DNA of 64,000 nt from contig OY720103.1 in assembly GCA_963082875.1 (NCBI GenBank), positions 4,216,001 to 4,280,000 on the forward strand. The letters run 5' to 3'. The position numbers were made by a program, and so were the translations under genes. Positions 45,672-58,788 of the stretch are shown here, piece after piece (position 1 is the stretch's first letter; the number at the start of each line of letters is the position of its first letter). Source of the stretch: Corella eumyota. Its lineage: Eukaryota; Chordata; Ascidiacea; Phlebobranchia; Corellidae. The notes below the pieces were generated by a model. The model worked only from the letters and a program-made list of their open reading frames with translations. It was not told where the DNA came from and did no database searches.

Positions 45672-47756
45672 ATGGCGTACACATATTTGGGCAAGATCTG
45701 CTTCGCGTTTTCCCCGACTCTGGACCATAAGGAAAGGGTTGATCTTATGGCAAGTGTAATGATAGATTCAGCTTGCCTTGCCCCGTTTTTTATTATAGGG
45801 GGTCTCATGCCTTATGGTCGGTACAGTTCTAATGCAAAAATGGCGACTCTCAACGCTAGAATAGCTTGGATAATACAGGTATCGTGACCATTTTTGCTAT
45901 GTATGTAAAGTCTTCCATTTTAGGCTGCTCCTTTTTTTAAATTAGGGTTTAACAATAGTTACTGAAATGGCTAAGTACCAATTAATATGTAGTAGTACTT
46001 AACAGCAGCGTTTTAGTTTGATTTTTGGTTAGATATTAAATTTATTTTTGGTAATAATTTGTAGTGTCAAAATGAGCAAAGAAAAAATTAAACAAATTTG
46101 CATATGTAATTTTAAAAATATCGCAACCTAATGACGCACAGAAATATAAATACTTTTGAATTTAATATGGGTACCTATATGCCCAAGGTTTATTGACCTT
46201 GCAGTTTTATTTGTATTTAAACTACAGCCTATAAAAATATTTTAAATAATTTGAAAGCGAAGTTTGGTCCCAGCATCGAAAGTGGCATCAAATTATTACA
46301 ACATAATTTATTAAATATTTTTTTAACTTTATCATTTTCATGAGCCCGCTAGGATAAAAAAATATCAAGAAATGTAAGGTTCATAAAAAGTTCACTACAT
46401 CGCAATGTTTACAAGAATATAAAAACTAACAAAATTTTTGTTTGTCGTAGACCGCAAGTCAAACATAAAAGTATTTATTTCGAGTTCATCCATAGTTCAG
46501 TTTAGTGGCGCAAATTATTATTTATTATCATACGCGCGCACGTGTAAACTTAAAAAAGTTCATCTAAAAATTAGCGAACTGTTGAACTAAAAAGTCCAAC
46601 TCGGTAACTTGACTTAATACCAAAAATAGCATACTTAATATAAAAATAAGTTGGGATAGGCTGGTTAAGGCATAATAACATCTAGCTTAGCAAAAATCCG
46701 ATCTATATAACAAGCATTTACCTTTTCTAGGAACTGCCTTCATTTTTAATACCGGTTATTCTACTGGCCAAGTCGCTGTTCACCGACAGGCCGCCGACTC
46801 TGCCAGCAGTCGTGCTGCTCAGTGCATTCCTTCTTCATTACGGTTACCGAGTATTTGTGTACAGCAATGCCATTAGAGGAGGCAAGCCTTCGCCATTGTT
46901 TTTCTTCTTAACGGCAACTCTTTTCTGTTCATGTAATGGTTACATGCAGGTAACGTAAAGTTCATTTTTCAACTGTAATAATTACAGTTTTATTTGATCA
47001 AAGTCCTCAAATAAGACTGTTCATCAACGTTTATACTTAGTAAATTACATCATTGTTAAAACAGATTTCTAAATAGTAGAGTTTAACCGTAAGAATGTCA
47101 TGTTTTTGTTTGCTTACCTTCGCTGGTTGCAATGCAGTACCAACATATTGCGTAACAAAAATAAACAAAGGTTTTGGCCTCATTGTGTTTCTGTTAGCTT
47201 GCGTTAAAATTGCAAACACAAAGTTACATCATTTATGCGTATAGTTTAGCTACGTAATTTAAAGAAGCCATCGTGTACTTTGTACTTAACGTTTTTCAGT
47301 TTCTCCTAAAATAATAATTATGTTTTAATACCCTTTAAAACTAAGGCTAACTTCTACTTTCACTTTCAGGCAACTTCGTTGATTTATTATTCAAAATATT
47401 CCAACGAGTGGCTAACAGAGTGGAATTTTATTCTCGGGATGCTGATATTTTTCTTCGGTTTATACACAAATACCCGCTGTGACAACATACTCCGCAGCCT
47501 AAGAAAGCCCGGCGAGACAGGTTATAAGGTACCACGTGGCTGGATGTTCGAATATGTTACTGGGGGTAACTATTTTGGCGAATCTTTGGAGTGGACAGGT
47601 TGGGCACTTGCCTGCTGGTCCCCTCACGCATTAGCTTTTGCCGTTTTTGCTACAGCTTTCTTGTCGTCTCGCAGTTACTCACACCACAAATGGTACCTCG
47701 AAAACTTCAAGAATTACCCAAGCAACAGAAAAATCTTCTTGCCATTTTTGATTTAG
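45672..47756 (+). CDS. SRD5A1/2-like: Steroid 5-alpha-reductase (3-oxo-5-alpha-steroid 4-dehydrogenase)
   Basis: NADPH-dependent ER membrane enzyme that reduces the delta-4,5 double bond of 3-oxo steroids. Three exons in phase: 45672-45878, 46731-46949, 47370-47756 (270 aa; human SRD5A1 259). Several hydrophobic spans. Conserved blocks: HYGYRVFVYSNAIRGGKPSP in exon 2; in exon 3 the cofactor region KVPRGWMFEYVTGGNYFGE, SLEWTGWALACWS and HHKWYLENFKNYP, ending KIFLPFLI. This matches SRD5A1/2 rather than SRD5A3 or TECR. An AATAAA lies at 47845-47850. It follows SDR42E on the same strand and is convergent with CIMAP3, whose stop codon is 225 bases away. Confidence 0.94.
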
Positions 47757-47980
47757 TTGATATCTTCATTAGCTCGTTGTGTTAGCGTTGTTAAGTTAGA
47801 TGGTTTGAAGATTTTTTTTATTTTATTGAGAAAAGTTGTAACAAAATAAAGTATTTGTACTGTACATAATATGTTAAACACTTGAAGATAATCAGTGATC
47901 GCAGTTTTAACGATCATTTATCAAATAAAACATACAAACGAATACAAAAACGGGTTTTAAACGATTTTTTGAAACAAATT

Positions 47981-50129
47981 TCAATCGAAATACAAGCGAA
48001 AATAAGCTACTCTGTTACGAAATTTTCGGGATTCCTTATCGCCCAAAAGCTGCAAAAAGAATCATTTAAAAAGCTAATTAGAAGGCAAGCCACTCTCTGT
48101 TCATTGGTAAAGGTATAATCGAAAGTATACGCATAATTTTGACACTTTGCGTTTAAAAATTCGCAAAATATGTGTCGTTAAATATTTAACCTAAACCTCA
48201 AAACTTACCTCTGTTTTTAAGGTACGTTTTCCAATACTGGGTTGAATAGGTTTAATGGGTGCCCCAAATTGCTGTGGCCATTTAACTTGTCTGTTTCTTG
48301 GTACATCGTGCTCATATATGCCTGGTCTTTATACGCCATTGATGCAAAAATATATACTTAGTTAAATGCATACTTTTTCGTGTTTTATGCCTTGACAACT
48401 TTATTTATTTATATTACTTAATTTACATAGTGTAATGGCTGACACTATTGCCTTATTATAAAAAGGTGCCCTAAGTCAGTTGAACGTGGAAGCAGTGGGG
48501 ATCGAACCCAAGAATCTATGGTACCTTAACCAGTACTTTTTATATACTTTAAAATTAATTTTAAAATTGCCCCCTAAATTATATATTTACCCAGGGGTTA
48601 TCATTGGGTCAGAAGTTGGTTGTTTGAACCTCAAAGCCGAGGTTTCAAATGGTTTGTAAGCTGGTTTGGGTTTATCAGAATTGGTCCAATTTGTTTGGTA
48701 GGCAGTGGGGCTTGGTGTAACCATTTGATGGTTCTTAATTTTAAACCAAAAATACATTAAAAAATTAGTCAAAAACAGGTTAAAATTAGTAACTAAAAAA
48801 CAAATAATTGTTTTTTTAACAGCATGTTGTTTACCCTTCCAAATCTGGGATCAGTTCTGGATCCACATGTGTATCCTCTTCTACTACAAATCCACTTGTC
48901 TAAGTTGTAAGTGAAACTGCTTACCTATAAAAAATTATAAACCATTTCAGTAACAATAGTTCACATTCTACCATTTACTGTATAGGACAGACAGTATAAG
49001 AGGGTTAAAGCATAGATACATGTGGTTACACTGTTTAAGTACATAGTTGTAAATGCTAGTTCGACCAATGTGAATTTCTTAGCCATATTACACTTAGAGC
49101 AAGCAGAAAATGATACAGTTTAAATTAAAACAATAGGCTACCTACCTCTGCATTGTTATAACACCCAGGGCCTCTATGCGGAGCTCCTTTTAACGGATAT
49201 AACTCATTCCCAGTCCTGTCTGGAGCACAAATATGTGGAAACAATCCTCTGTCAAGTGTGGTCCCAAACGATACAGCTTTTCTGTACGGATCTTGAACTA
49301 AAAGTTAAATACATCAAAATGAATATAGTCCTTTCATGTTCTTTGATGTTAGTTAAATAGTTTTGACTTAATAATGCATTGATATCGCTTAAGCTTTGCA
49401 ACTAAATAATAGCTACGTGATATGTTAGTAAATAAAAAGCTACCAGTTTAATTTACAAGAAATAAATCAACATCAGGGGTTTTAAATTAGATAAAAATAA
49501 AGATGAAGATATCTAAAGGTTAGAAAAATTTGTTAATAAAAACAAACACAAAAGTGGTAATCAGTGTTATAATATGTTGCTGATTAGTTTTGACTACTTG
49601 TAACTAACTAACATGGCACTGCAAGTTGTATTTTCTACATTACTTACAGTCCAGATCCATAAACATGATGAATGTATTACGGAATGACAACAGGAAAATG
49701 AATAGATGTAGTAATTGAATAAATGATAATTTATAAAGCTTAAAAATTCACTTAAGCTTAAAAAATTTTAAAAGTATTCTTTCAAATAATAATGTTGTTA
49801 ATAACATATGATATAAAAACATTTAGTGATTGTAGCTACACTTTAAAATAAGAAATAAATTTGATAATTCGTTCAATTGGCAAAGAAATAATAGATAGTA
49901 TGGAAGTTAACTAAACATTTTTCAGTCTTTTCTAACTGCATGTTTTATTGCCTGTGTAATTAATTTACTTACTATGTAACTAGGAAAGAAATTATAACGC
50001 TATATACTTTAAAGTGAGCAATTTAAAACAGTAAAATAAATTTTGGTATAAAAAAAATATATATTTTGAACCTTTGCTTTGTTCATCAAAATCAAAGTCT
50101 TGCGAAACTGATGGTAATGCTTGAATCAT
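47981..50129 (-). CDS. CIMAP3: CIMAP3 / pitchfork (PIFO), ciliary microtubule-associated protein
   Basis: Small protein of cilia and basal bodies; in mouse it promotes cilium disassembly. Six exons in phase: 50129-50072, 49297-49146, 48924-48835, 48733-48591, 48326-48209, 48049-47981 (209 aa; human 191). Matching blocks in order: KAVSFGTTLDRGLFPHICAP, LYPLKGAPHRGPGCY, RRGYTCGSRTDPRF, YKPFETSALRF, MITPGPGIYE (Pro-Gly repeat), FGAPIKPIQPSIGKRTLKTE and the end piece DKESRKFRNRVAYFRLYFD. Each block has a clear counterpart in human PIFO as I remember it. The acceptor of exon 5 (gtataaag at 48327) is weak but is the only one that keeps the PGPG reading frame. Confidence 0.93.
48425..48540 (-). repeat. 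SINE fragment in CIMAP3 intron 4
   Basis: A worn copy with 'agcagtggggatcgaaccca' (inverted box B) and 'taccttaaccagtac'. Only the tRNA-like part is convincing. Confidence 0.45.
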
Positions 50130-51481
50130 TGTAAATCTTAATAAGCCCAAACCCTCATTAAGGTTCCAACAATTAAACTATATTTAGGCTCTAGCTAGTA
50201 TAAACATTAGCCTAATTTTTTTAACTTTTTACGCGGAAAAAAATATTTTGACCGGAGGCACGAACAGCTTATTACGTAGTCATGGTAACCTGCATATATT
50301 GTTCCGTTTATCCTCGTCAATTTAAAATTTACTTTTAGTTCATGTAAAACATAATTTTGTTCCTATTTTTGGCACTTACTTAATAAAATAAGTTGTAAAT
50401 AGTACTTACCACATTATTAGGTAAAATAACATAAAAAATAAACTTAAAAAAACTAAATTAAATTCACATATTCTTGTATTTAAATAACTATAACAAACAG
50501 AAACTTGACAAGTTAAAAAAAGTGAACAATATATAAAGAAAAAAATCCCGTACCAAATCAACCCTAGCTATAATATTTTCTATTTTAAAACAATATGCAT
50601 TAATATACAAGCAATATAAATTGAGAGTTGAATAAATAAATGACAATATTAAAAGCACTTTTTAAAAAAATTTAAGTACCAAACTAAATCATATTTTTTG
50701 GTATAAAGTAATAAAAAGGCACCAATAAAGTTATTTAACTGAATTACAGTACACATATACAGTTGCAAAGCTACAAGAGAAATTTGTGAGGCATTAGTAG
50801 CAGTATTCATGGCTTCAGCACTTAAAAACACAACATACAAATTAGAGTTAAGAAAAAGGCAAATTGAATACTGTTGTGGTAAATCATGTTAGTAAAATTC
50901 GGTTAAAAGTAAGTCAGTTAAACACGAAAATCAGAGAAAATTTAGATTAGTTCATTAACTTACAATTTTTATAACAATTTAATAAAATTACTGCACACAT
51001 GTAAATATTCAAGGCACCATTAAAATTTTAATTGTTTAAGGTAGACATAAAGATAAAGGCACCATTTAAAAAATAAAAATACTGCTATTCAACCTAAATA
51101 AATTTTTTTCATAAATCAAAAATGAAATGACATGTTTATTATGCAGTAAAAAAAAACAAGTGGTTAAAGGTAAAAATATTTACAGAGACCGTTTATTTAA
51201 ATATTTTAAAATCGGCATCAGCGTTAGTTCTACACAAAAATAGGTAAAAAAAATATGAAAACATGCAAAGTGCTCTTTTAAAACAGTCAATCAGATAAAA
51301 TATATTTTTGAATGGCAAGCCAAAAATATTTTTATAAAATTTTTGTTGTCAACTTTTTTTTAAATTTTGATTTTTTTGTTATAGCAAACGCTTCGGCGCA
51401 AGAAAGAGATTTCGAACAACTTGGCAGCGTTCACTTGAATGAAAATGTATCGCTTGAGTGATTATGATGATGTCACAATGC
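50130..51481. other. Spacer between CIMAP3 and TTYH
   Basis: AT-rich. It holds the CIMAP3 promoter side and the 3' UTR of TTYH. No further exon recognised; a short ORF at 50649-50840 has no recognisable feature. Confidence 0.4.
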
Positions 51482-54400
51482 TTACTCGTCACTGTACAGT
51501 GATGAACGTGGTCGTGGAGGTGAATACTAAAAAAAATTTTAAAAAATCAAAAATTAAAAATTTTGAAAAAAAATTAAAAAAAAATTTTTTAACTCCAAAA
51601 ACACAAAATTTTTATTTCAAAATCTTACAAACCTTCTTAATAAGTAAAATATGAAATCAATGTTATGATAATGAATATTAATGACAAGGCATTCTCGATT
51701 ACATAACAAATGCAACCCGCATACACATTCAGCTAAACACTATAAGGCTTATATGACACATTTTGTTAACATTTTTAACAACTATATAAGTCAAAATACA
51801 AGCTAATTCATGCTCTGTTATTTCTACCCCACATTTCTAATGGTTAATACATTATTCTTAACAAAATGCTGCTTTAGTTCAATTAGATTTCTATTTTTAA
51901 AATTTTGGTTTTAAAGTTAAAACTATAATTACAGTTTAGCGGAGAGGTGGGTTGTTTCTGTAAGCCTAAAAATTCACTTATTAAGGCATGTGTTGATACT
52001 AAACAGCATTTTATACAGTCTCAAATTCCCAAAAAATCATGAAGACAATATATTCATAGTTTCATAGTAAAAAAAATTAAATTAAAAAATTTTCTAAATT
52101 TTTTTTAAATCAAAATATTTTTTTCTAAAAAAATTTATTGGCTCCTCCAACGTACCGGAGGTGGTTGCTCCAAAAGGGAAACATCCTCTTCCGATCTTCT
52201 GAAAAAGCTTAGACTGTGTGTGGCAGCCGGAAGATTAGTGTTTGACTGATGACTGCTGATCGTCCTGGAGTACCTTTCTTCCGGAGCAATATAAAGAGGA
52301 TTATTGGTGCGACTCTGTCTAGATGTTGTGGTGGTCACAGGAGGAAGGAATACATCATCGAGATCAAGATCGTGATCATTGTTCCTAAAAAATTAAAAAA
52401 AATAATTTGTAAAGCTATGGAAGCAAGTTAAACTAAAACAAAAAACCCCCCTAAAAAAAAATTACCCCCCAAATAAAACTAAAAATCCCCAAAAAATTGA
52501 TTTTTATTTAGTAAAATAATTTGTGTAAGTAAAAAGAATCGAGTCACTTTTACCTTGCTGATTTAGAGAATCTTTTCCAAGTTTTAGGCGCTGCGCAAAG
52601 CATCGCCGTTAAAGCTAAACAGGTAGCTAATAATGAGCAAGCCAACACAAAAAATCCTTCTACTGTCGATCCACAAATAGCTGGAATAAATTGGTTCAAC
52701 GCTTGATTCACTTCTTTACAATCTAAGTGTTGTGACAGATTGTCAAGAGTGTGGCCAAGTTCTTTGTTTTTATGTAGAGCTGATTTCACCAACTCCTGTA
52801 AAAATTAATTTGTTTGTTTATTTTAAACATTAATTCTCCCCAAAACTAAAAATTGGAAATTTAGGGCAAGGCATTTGTTGTCATTGTATTAGGTATAGGT
52901 TTCGACTTCCACTGCTTTTTTTCCTAGAAGTACCCTTGAATATTTAACTTTAACCAATCCAAAACCATTCTCTATTAAATGTCAGCATTAAAAACTGACA
53001 GATATAAAGTTAGACTGGTTCGGTATAAAGGTGCCCTATGTTTAGACTGTGAAGTTAGCTTTTTTGCATCAAAAATAATTAAACATAAAAGTTGTTAAAT
53101 TTTTTTTTCATAAAAATAGAAGAACTGAAAACTTTAAAAAATACCCAAGTAACCGAAGAAAATAACAAATCAAAAATAGTATTCTTAGTTAACTCATAAA
53201 AACCCCCAAAAAAATTTTTAAGTAATTTTTCGCTTTCACTACCTCTCTACTCATTACACCGGTACATAACAAATAGGTATATACTTAAAATACCAAACTT
53301 ATTTTAAGTGGCACCTTTTTCATAAAATGACAACATATCTTATTCATAAATTAAAATGTTACTTAAAATACCGTGTTTGCGTCCGTTTGATTAATATCTC
53401 TCAAAATTTCGTTGATATTTTCCACAGTTGACATAGCTTCTTTCATAGTATCTTCATACATGTCTGTCGTCCCAGCTTCTTGCGAGCAGGCCAAGTAATA
53501 TTCAGCTGTGGCGTTATTCATGTACAACTTGTCAACTGCCTGGCTTTTGATATATTCATAAGGGTCCATGCATAAATCGGCCAAAGCCTAAAAAAATCGA
53601 AAATTTAATTAAATAGAAAAAAGACAACTATTTAATAGAATTATACATTAAAGTAAAGATTGTCTTTTTTATGTTTATTGGGAAAGTTGACTTCACTACC
53701 TAAATATAGAGTAGCAACAGTATTGAGTTGCCTTTGGCAGTTTGGGATATTATAGATTATAATTGTCCAATAATTAAACTGCTGATTAAGTGTTGGCTCA
53801 GCAGAAGTTTATACCATTTATAGCGCCTTAATCAAAGGCCTAACAGCATAAGAGCAGTGGGAATTGAACCCAGGACCTCATGTAGTGAAGCCAAGTGCTT
53901 GATTTTATTTAACAATGCAAGCCAAAAAATACAATTTAAAATTAAATATAAGTTCAAGGCCTATTTAAATAAAGAAATAAGGTTGTCAAACAAAGTATGT
54001 AACTACAAAGAATAAGCCAACACACACCTACTTAAAGACTATATGTAAATAAAAGAGTATAAAATTACACCATAACCTGCTAAGCAAACTAAAATCCTAA
54101 CATTTACATACGATAATAAAAAAAGTTTAACACAAAAATAATAAAACATAGTTAGATGTAATTTATTTTAACTTAGACTTACCACATCGACCATCAAGTC
54201 AGTACCAATATAAAGGTAAGATGCCACAAGGCATACCAAGCCTATAAAAGTCGTCCTAAACAAAAAACATATATTAAAGTATATTAAAACAGGTGTAGAT
54301 ATTCTAAGTTTAATAGTATGTGGTTTTATTGACAGAGTGATATAGGCGTCTAGACATTTTAATTATGTGTAAGTTATCCCTTTGCAAATAAAATTGTGAA

Positions 54401-57400
54401 AGTAATTGATCTATATAAATTTATGATTATAATAATGTAGATTTTATTAACCTAAAGTCTTAAGAATTAACTAATACTAAAAAATTTATTTTTCATCAGT
54501 GAAAATTTTTTTAAAGATATGTTATAATTGAATTATAATTTCGACTTACATAATGAGAAGACATTTTGACCTAAAACAGACTCCACAAAGTCCTAATAAA
54601 CATACAAGACCCTCCAATCCAATCAGACAAAAAGTGACCAAAAATCTAAAAAAAAATAATTTTTAAATATTAATTTGAAATCGAAAAATATTCCTTTAAA
54701 ATAGTCTAAATGCGGTAACTATACTCTTAACAAAGCAATTCAATTATTTGATCCCAGTTCTAGTTTATAATATAATGGTGTAGTGATCTATAAGGATTAT
54801 AGCAGGCTATATAATTGTAGTTTGTCTACATTAGAGATTAATTCCGTACAAATGAATAAAGAAAAGTTTACATAACTGTTTAAATAAACAGATTAGCAAA
54901 CTACACGGACTAAATAAACTAATGGTAAAGAAAAAAAAAATTAAAAACGTATTATATATAATAAAGCTTAAAGACAATTTGACCTTTAAAATAAAAAAAC
55001 CTGCAGTTCGTAATAGTCGCAAGTTGTGACCATGTTACAACATATAAAATGCAGCAGAAAAATGCGAGCAATTGTCTATTAAAATTCATGTATATACCTA
55101 ATCTAATAATATTCAAAAACAAAATTTAAGCAAAATACGGTGTTAATAATATTAGAATAAAAATATCAGTCTTAAGTTCAACAGACTTATGATTGAAACA
55201 GGAAAAATTCAACTAAATTATTGACATTTTTTTTCAAAGTAAAAATTGTTGTGTGTAACATGATTCACGAAATTCGAAAAAACAAAAAAACCTAAAATAG
55301 TTAACAAAAGAATCATGAGAAACAGTCACTAATTTCACAACACACGCTTAGTTGAGGCAACAAAACCAACCACAATGACTTAAAATGTATTTCTCCTATT
55401 CTCAACCAAAATCTTAACATTTTTATATGAAATACTGTATAACCATACCGCATACCAAATTATTGGTAAACAAAAATAGAAAATCTTAACGGTAAAAGAA
55501 AATATATAGCATATGCTAAAATATAAAGCATAGAAATTTTAAGTGAATAATGTATTACATTATTAAAATATACATAGTCAAAAATTGAGTGTTTTAAAAT
55601 GACCATATAGTCCAATATAGTAATTAAAACTGTTTTTAAATATTTTGCCCAGGGGCTTATTACAAAAACCTGATTGCTTTGAGTTATTGCAATATACATG
55701 TAAAAATTTATAACACATATCCTTGTTTGTTATAGTTATAGCCAAAATTTAAAAGGTGTTTAAAAGTAAAAAACACACAAACAAAAACAGAGAAGACAAA
55801 CAATCAAGTTTTCAGCAAAACAATTTTAAAATTGAGTGTAAACATAATTAAAAAATGAATGAAATTATTTTACAAAGAGATTACGCCGGTATGCCTTTAT
55901 ATTTCACAAACCCACACGAAAGATAATTAACCCACTTTTCTTCAAGAGCGGTATTGTATTGTAATTAAATTAACTACAGTTACAACAGAATGTCTGGCAT
56001 GCCAAGCTGGCTACGAAGTATCTGCTATAATAACTACTCGACATATTTTGTGTTTGAATATTTAATCAAAATTTCTTCGAAGTTTGATAAGGTTTTAGTA
56101 AGTATTGCTAAATGTAGGATTGACTTCCTGTTGCATTGGTATATATATATATAACCGCAATGTGATATATCGATAAAATATTTGATAAGGAAATGGAATG
56201 CCAATTAGAAATGACTTTGTAATTGATAATAACTAAAAAAAGTTATTTGTAACCCAGAAAAAAAAAATTTTAAAAACAGATATTATACCAACTTTTTTAC
56301 AAAATTTTGTTCTAAGTTTAATTAGCACAATTAAATTTCCTAAAACTCAAAGTAACAGTGCTATCATATAATTTTAAAGCTTTAAAACTAACCTGTGCCA
56401 TTCAGCGATTTCAAACAAGTGTACAGCCCATTCCAGCCTGTCGTTTGCACCTTCAGTTTGGTCTGGAAGTTCCTCCGAAAACTCGTTTAGTTTTTGGATT
56501 GCTTCGTCCAAAGCAATAGAATCGGAACTCATTGGGTCTTGTGCTATCAGCTTGTTAGATTTCTCTGTTAAATCATCAAGAAGTTCGTTTGCTTCCATGA
56601 CCTTGTGACCAAAAAAAAATCAAAAGAAGTTGGAACAAAATCATTTTAGAAAAGTTGAAAAAAAAAATTTTTTTTGAAAATAATATTATGTTTCACATTA
56701 TTTCAGGCACAGCTAACATATACATATAATGAACAAAAAAGGGCGTTAATGAAAATGTAACAAAAAGCGACATATTCTCAGTCAATTATAAGTAAAGGGG
56801 GCAATTAAAGTGTGTTAAGTAGGCTACCACTTCATCCTATATACAGTGTCAAACAACAGTAAAAAAAAGAAGTTAAAAACAACTTTGTTTTTGTATTTAT
56901 TTTTTACCGAAAAATTGTATATATAATCCAACAAGTTATTAATCTGGGTTAGGTAAAGTATTAACATTAACGTCATAACAACATGACGATACTGCAAATT
57001 CCAATCTAACTTATAAGTTCTAAATCATTAATCACTTTTGCTCTGCCATTGCCCTTGGGCACTGTGGATTAGTATTTCACCTCATATGTGTGTAGTAATA
57101 TTAATTAAGTGTATATGTGTTTTATATATATCCTTTCTTATTACATAGTCATGCACTTCTTAAAAAGTTATTACATATTCGATCAAGTGTTTATAATAAA
57201 GACTAAAACACAAAATCAATAATACCAAAAAACGATTTTAAATTTGGTAATTATGCTGTTAAACGAATACTATGCATTTTAAACACGCATTACAAATACC
57301 AAACAGCAGAACCTAAGAATAAAACACTGCTTAAAACTCTTCTAGAATATATACAATTTAAGGCATTTTTGGGTAAATTTTAAAGAAAATTACCTCTACT

Positions 57401-58788
57401 GTTATAGTTGAAAATGATTGGTTGATATCTGATGTAGCTGAAGAAGCGGTCGTTATTCCTTCGTTACTTTGAAACGTCCCATACACACTTACCCCAACTC
57501 CACCGCTAAAATAAAAGAAAAAACATTTATATATATTCATAGATTTATTAGAATCTACTAAAGTAACATTTTTCTTTATTTTTAAACAACAAAAAAATCC
57601 AACAAAAACTGTGTAAACTAAGCATTATTAAAACATTTATTAACATATTTATTAAAAGCTTACATTGCCAGCATGACAAAAACAATCATAAGACAGACGC
57701 TACAGTAACATGCTGAGCTGTTGACTTTATTTGGAGCTGCTCTTTTAACCCCGATGCAGCAATAAAAAAATAAAAATCCAATCATCGTGAACAAAAGTAG
57801 GACGACTGGCATAAGGGCAATCATGGCCAAACTCTGTAAATAAATAAATACAAATTTTGAGTTAATTTATTTAATCCTAATGTGGGAAGATTGACTTTTT
57901 TTGTATAAATCTTTATCCTCGATGTGGGAAAGTCGAATGCGCGACTTAAACATAAAAGAACATCAGTTACTCCGACCCAGTCCCGAGTTGCCTTTGCCAG
58001 TTTGGGATATTATAGATTATAATGGCCCGATAATTATGCTGCTTATTAAGTGCTGGCCCAGCAGGACTTCGTACCGTTTATAGCGCCTTATTCAAGGGCG
58101 CTACAGCATAAGATCAGTGGGGATTTAACCCACGACCTCATGTGTGGTGTAGCAAGTGTTCTTACTTTACTCTTAAACAAAGAACAAAAATTTTTTTAAA
58201 GTTGTTAAAACTGTGGCCATGTTAAGCCTGTGGTTTTTGGAATCAATATTTCTGGAATTTTTACTAATTTTTATAGAACTTTCACTAATTTTTATAGTTC
58301 TTCGATACTTTTACAGCTTTAAAAAAGATGAAGAACCATAAATTTATTATGATTCAATTTTTTTACCCTAGCCCTAACTTAAATTACCTTTGCCAGATTG
58401 AACTTCATTAACCTTGTTAATTAACTTGATAATTGTTTTTTGCAATATCCATAAGGTAGTACTACAGAAAGTGTCTTACTTAGATACAATACTTAGTGTA
58501 AATAGTTGCCTGCTTACAAATAAATTATAAAAACATCCATTGCCTTTACCCCCTTAAAAATATATACCTGGTAAGTTTATATTAACACAGACATAGAATA
58601 CATATGTATATATACATATTTATAATTTACATGCATATTTATATTCAAAGTCAAACCTGTAAATAATTAGCATCATCAAATGTAAATTGTGGGTCTTCTA
58701 ATATGTCAAATTTAAATGTGATGTGAGGAAAGGAATGAAGAAAAGTTGTTAGATCTGAAGGGTGATAGTTGATAGAAGTTAAATCCAT
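51482..58788 (-). CDS. TTYH: Tweety homologue (TTYH), multipass membrane protein
   Basis: Five-span membrane protein, first described as a volume- or calcium-regulated chloride channel; later structures suggest lipid handling. Exons in phase: 58788-58657, 57833-57664, 57505-57394, 56601-56393, 54645-54550, 54255-54183, 53587-53372, 52795-52554, 52384-52156 and a last small exon 51526-51482 (507 aa). Diagnostic pieces: LTTFLHSFPH near the start, YCCIGVKRAAP, GVGVSVYGTFQSNEG, DLCMDPYEYI with NATAEYYLACSQ, and LDCKEVNQAL with FIPAICGSTVEG and CAAPKTWKRF. Cytosolic tail with HSLSFFRR and QPPP. If the donor at 52155 is not used, translation runs to 52135 and ends VRWRSQ. If it is used, the tail becomes PPPYSPPRPRSSLYSDE, creating a PPPY WW-binding motif. 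Confidence 0.94.
53675..53898 (-). mobile_element. tRNA-derived SINE, copy 5
   Basis: In reverse: 'tattgagttgcctttggcag', 'tgggatattatagattataa', 'gttggctcagcagaagttta', 'gcagtgggaattgaacccag' (inverted box B) and 'gacctcatgtagtgaagcc'. The extreme head is cut. TTYH intron 6, same strand as the gene. Confidence 0.7.
57911..58165 (-). mobile_element. tRNA-derived SINE, copy 6
   Basis: Preserved tail and body: 'tttatcctcgatgtgggaaa', 'catcagttactccgaccc', 'gccagtttgggatattatag', 'gcaggacttcgtaccgttta', 'agtggggatttaacccacga'. A partial duplicate of the tail (ttaatcctaatgtgggaag) lies just left at 57871. TTYH intron 1, same strand as the gene. Confidence 0.72.

Noticed and set aside
47882-48118. 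Plus-strand ORF of 78 aa after the 5-alpha-reductase gene
   Set aside because: It is antisense to the last CIMAP3 exon, which is supported by an in-phase junction and the conserved ending RNRVAYFRLYF.
51439-51654. Plus-strand ORF of 71 aa
   Set aside because: Antisense shadow of the small last TTYH exon plus A-rich intron sequence (Lys-rich tail).
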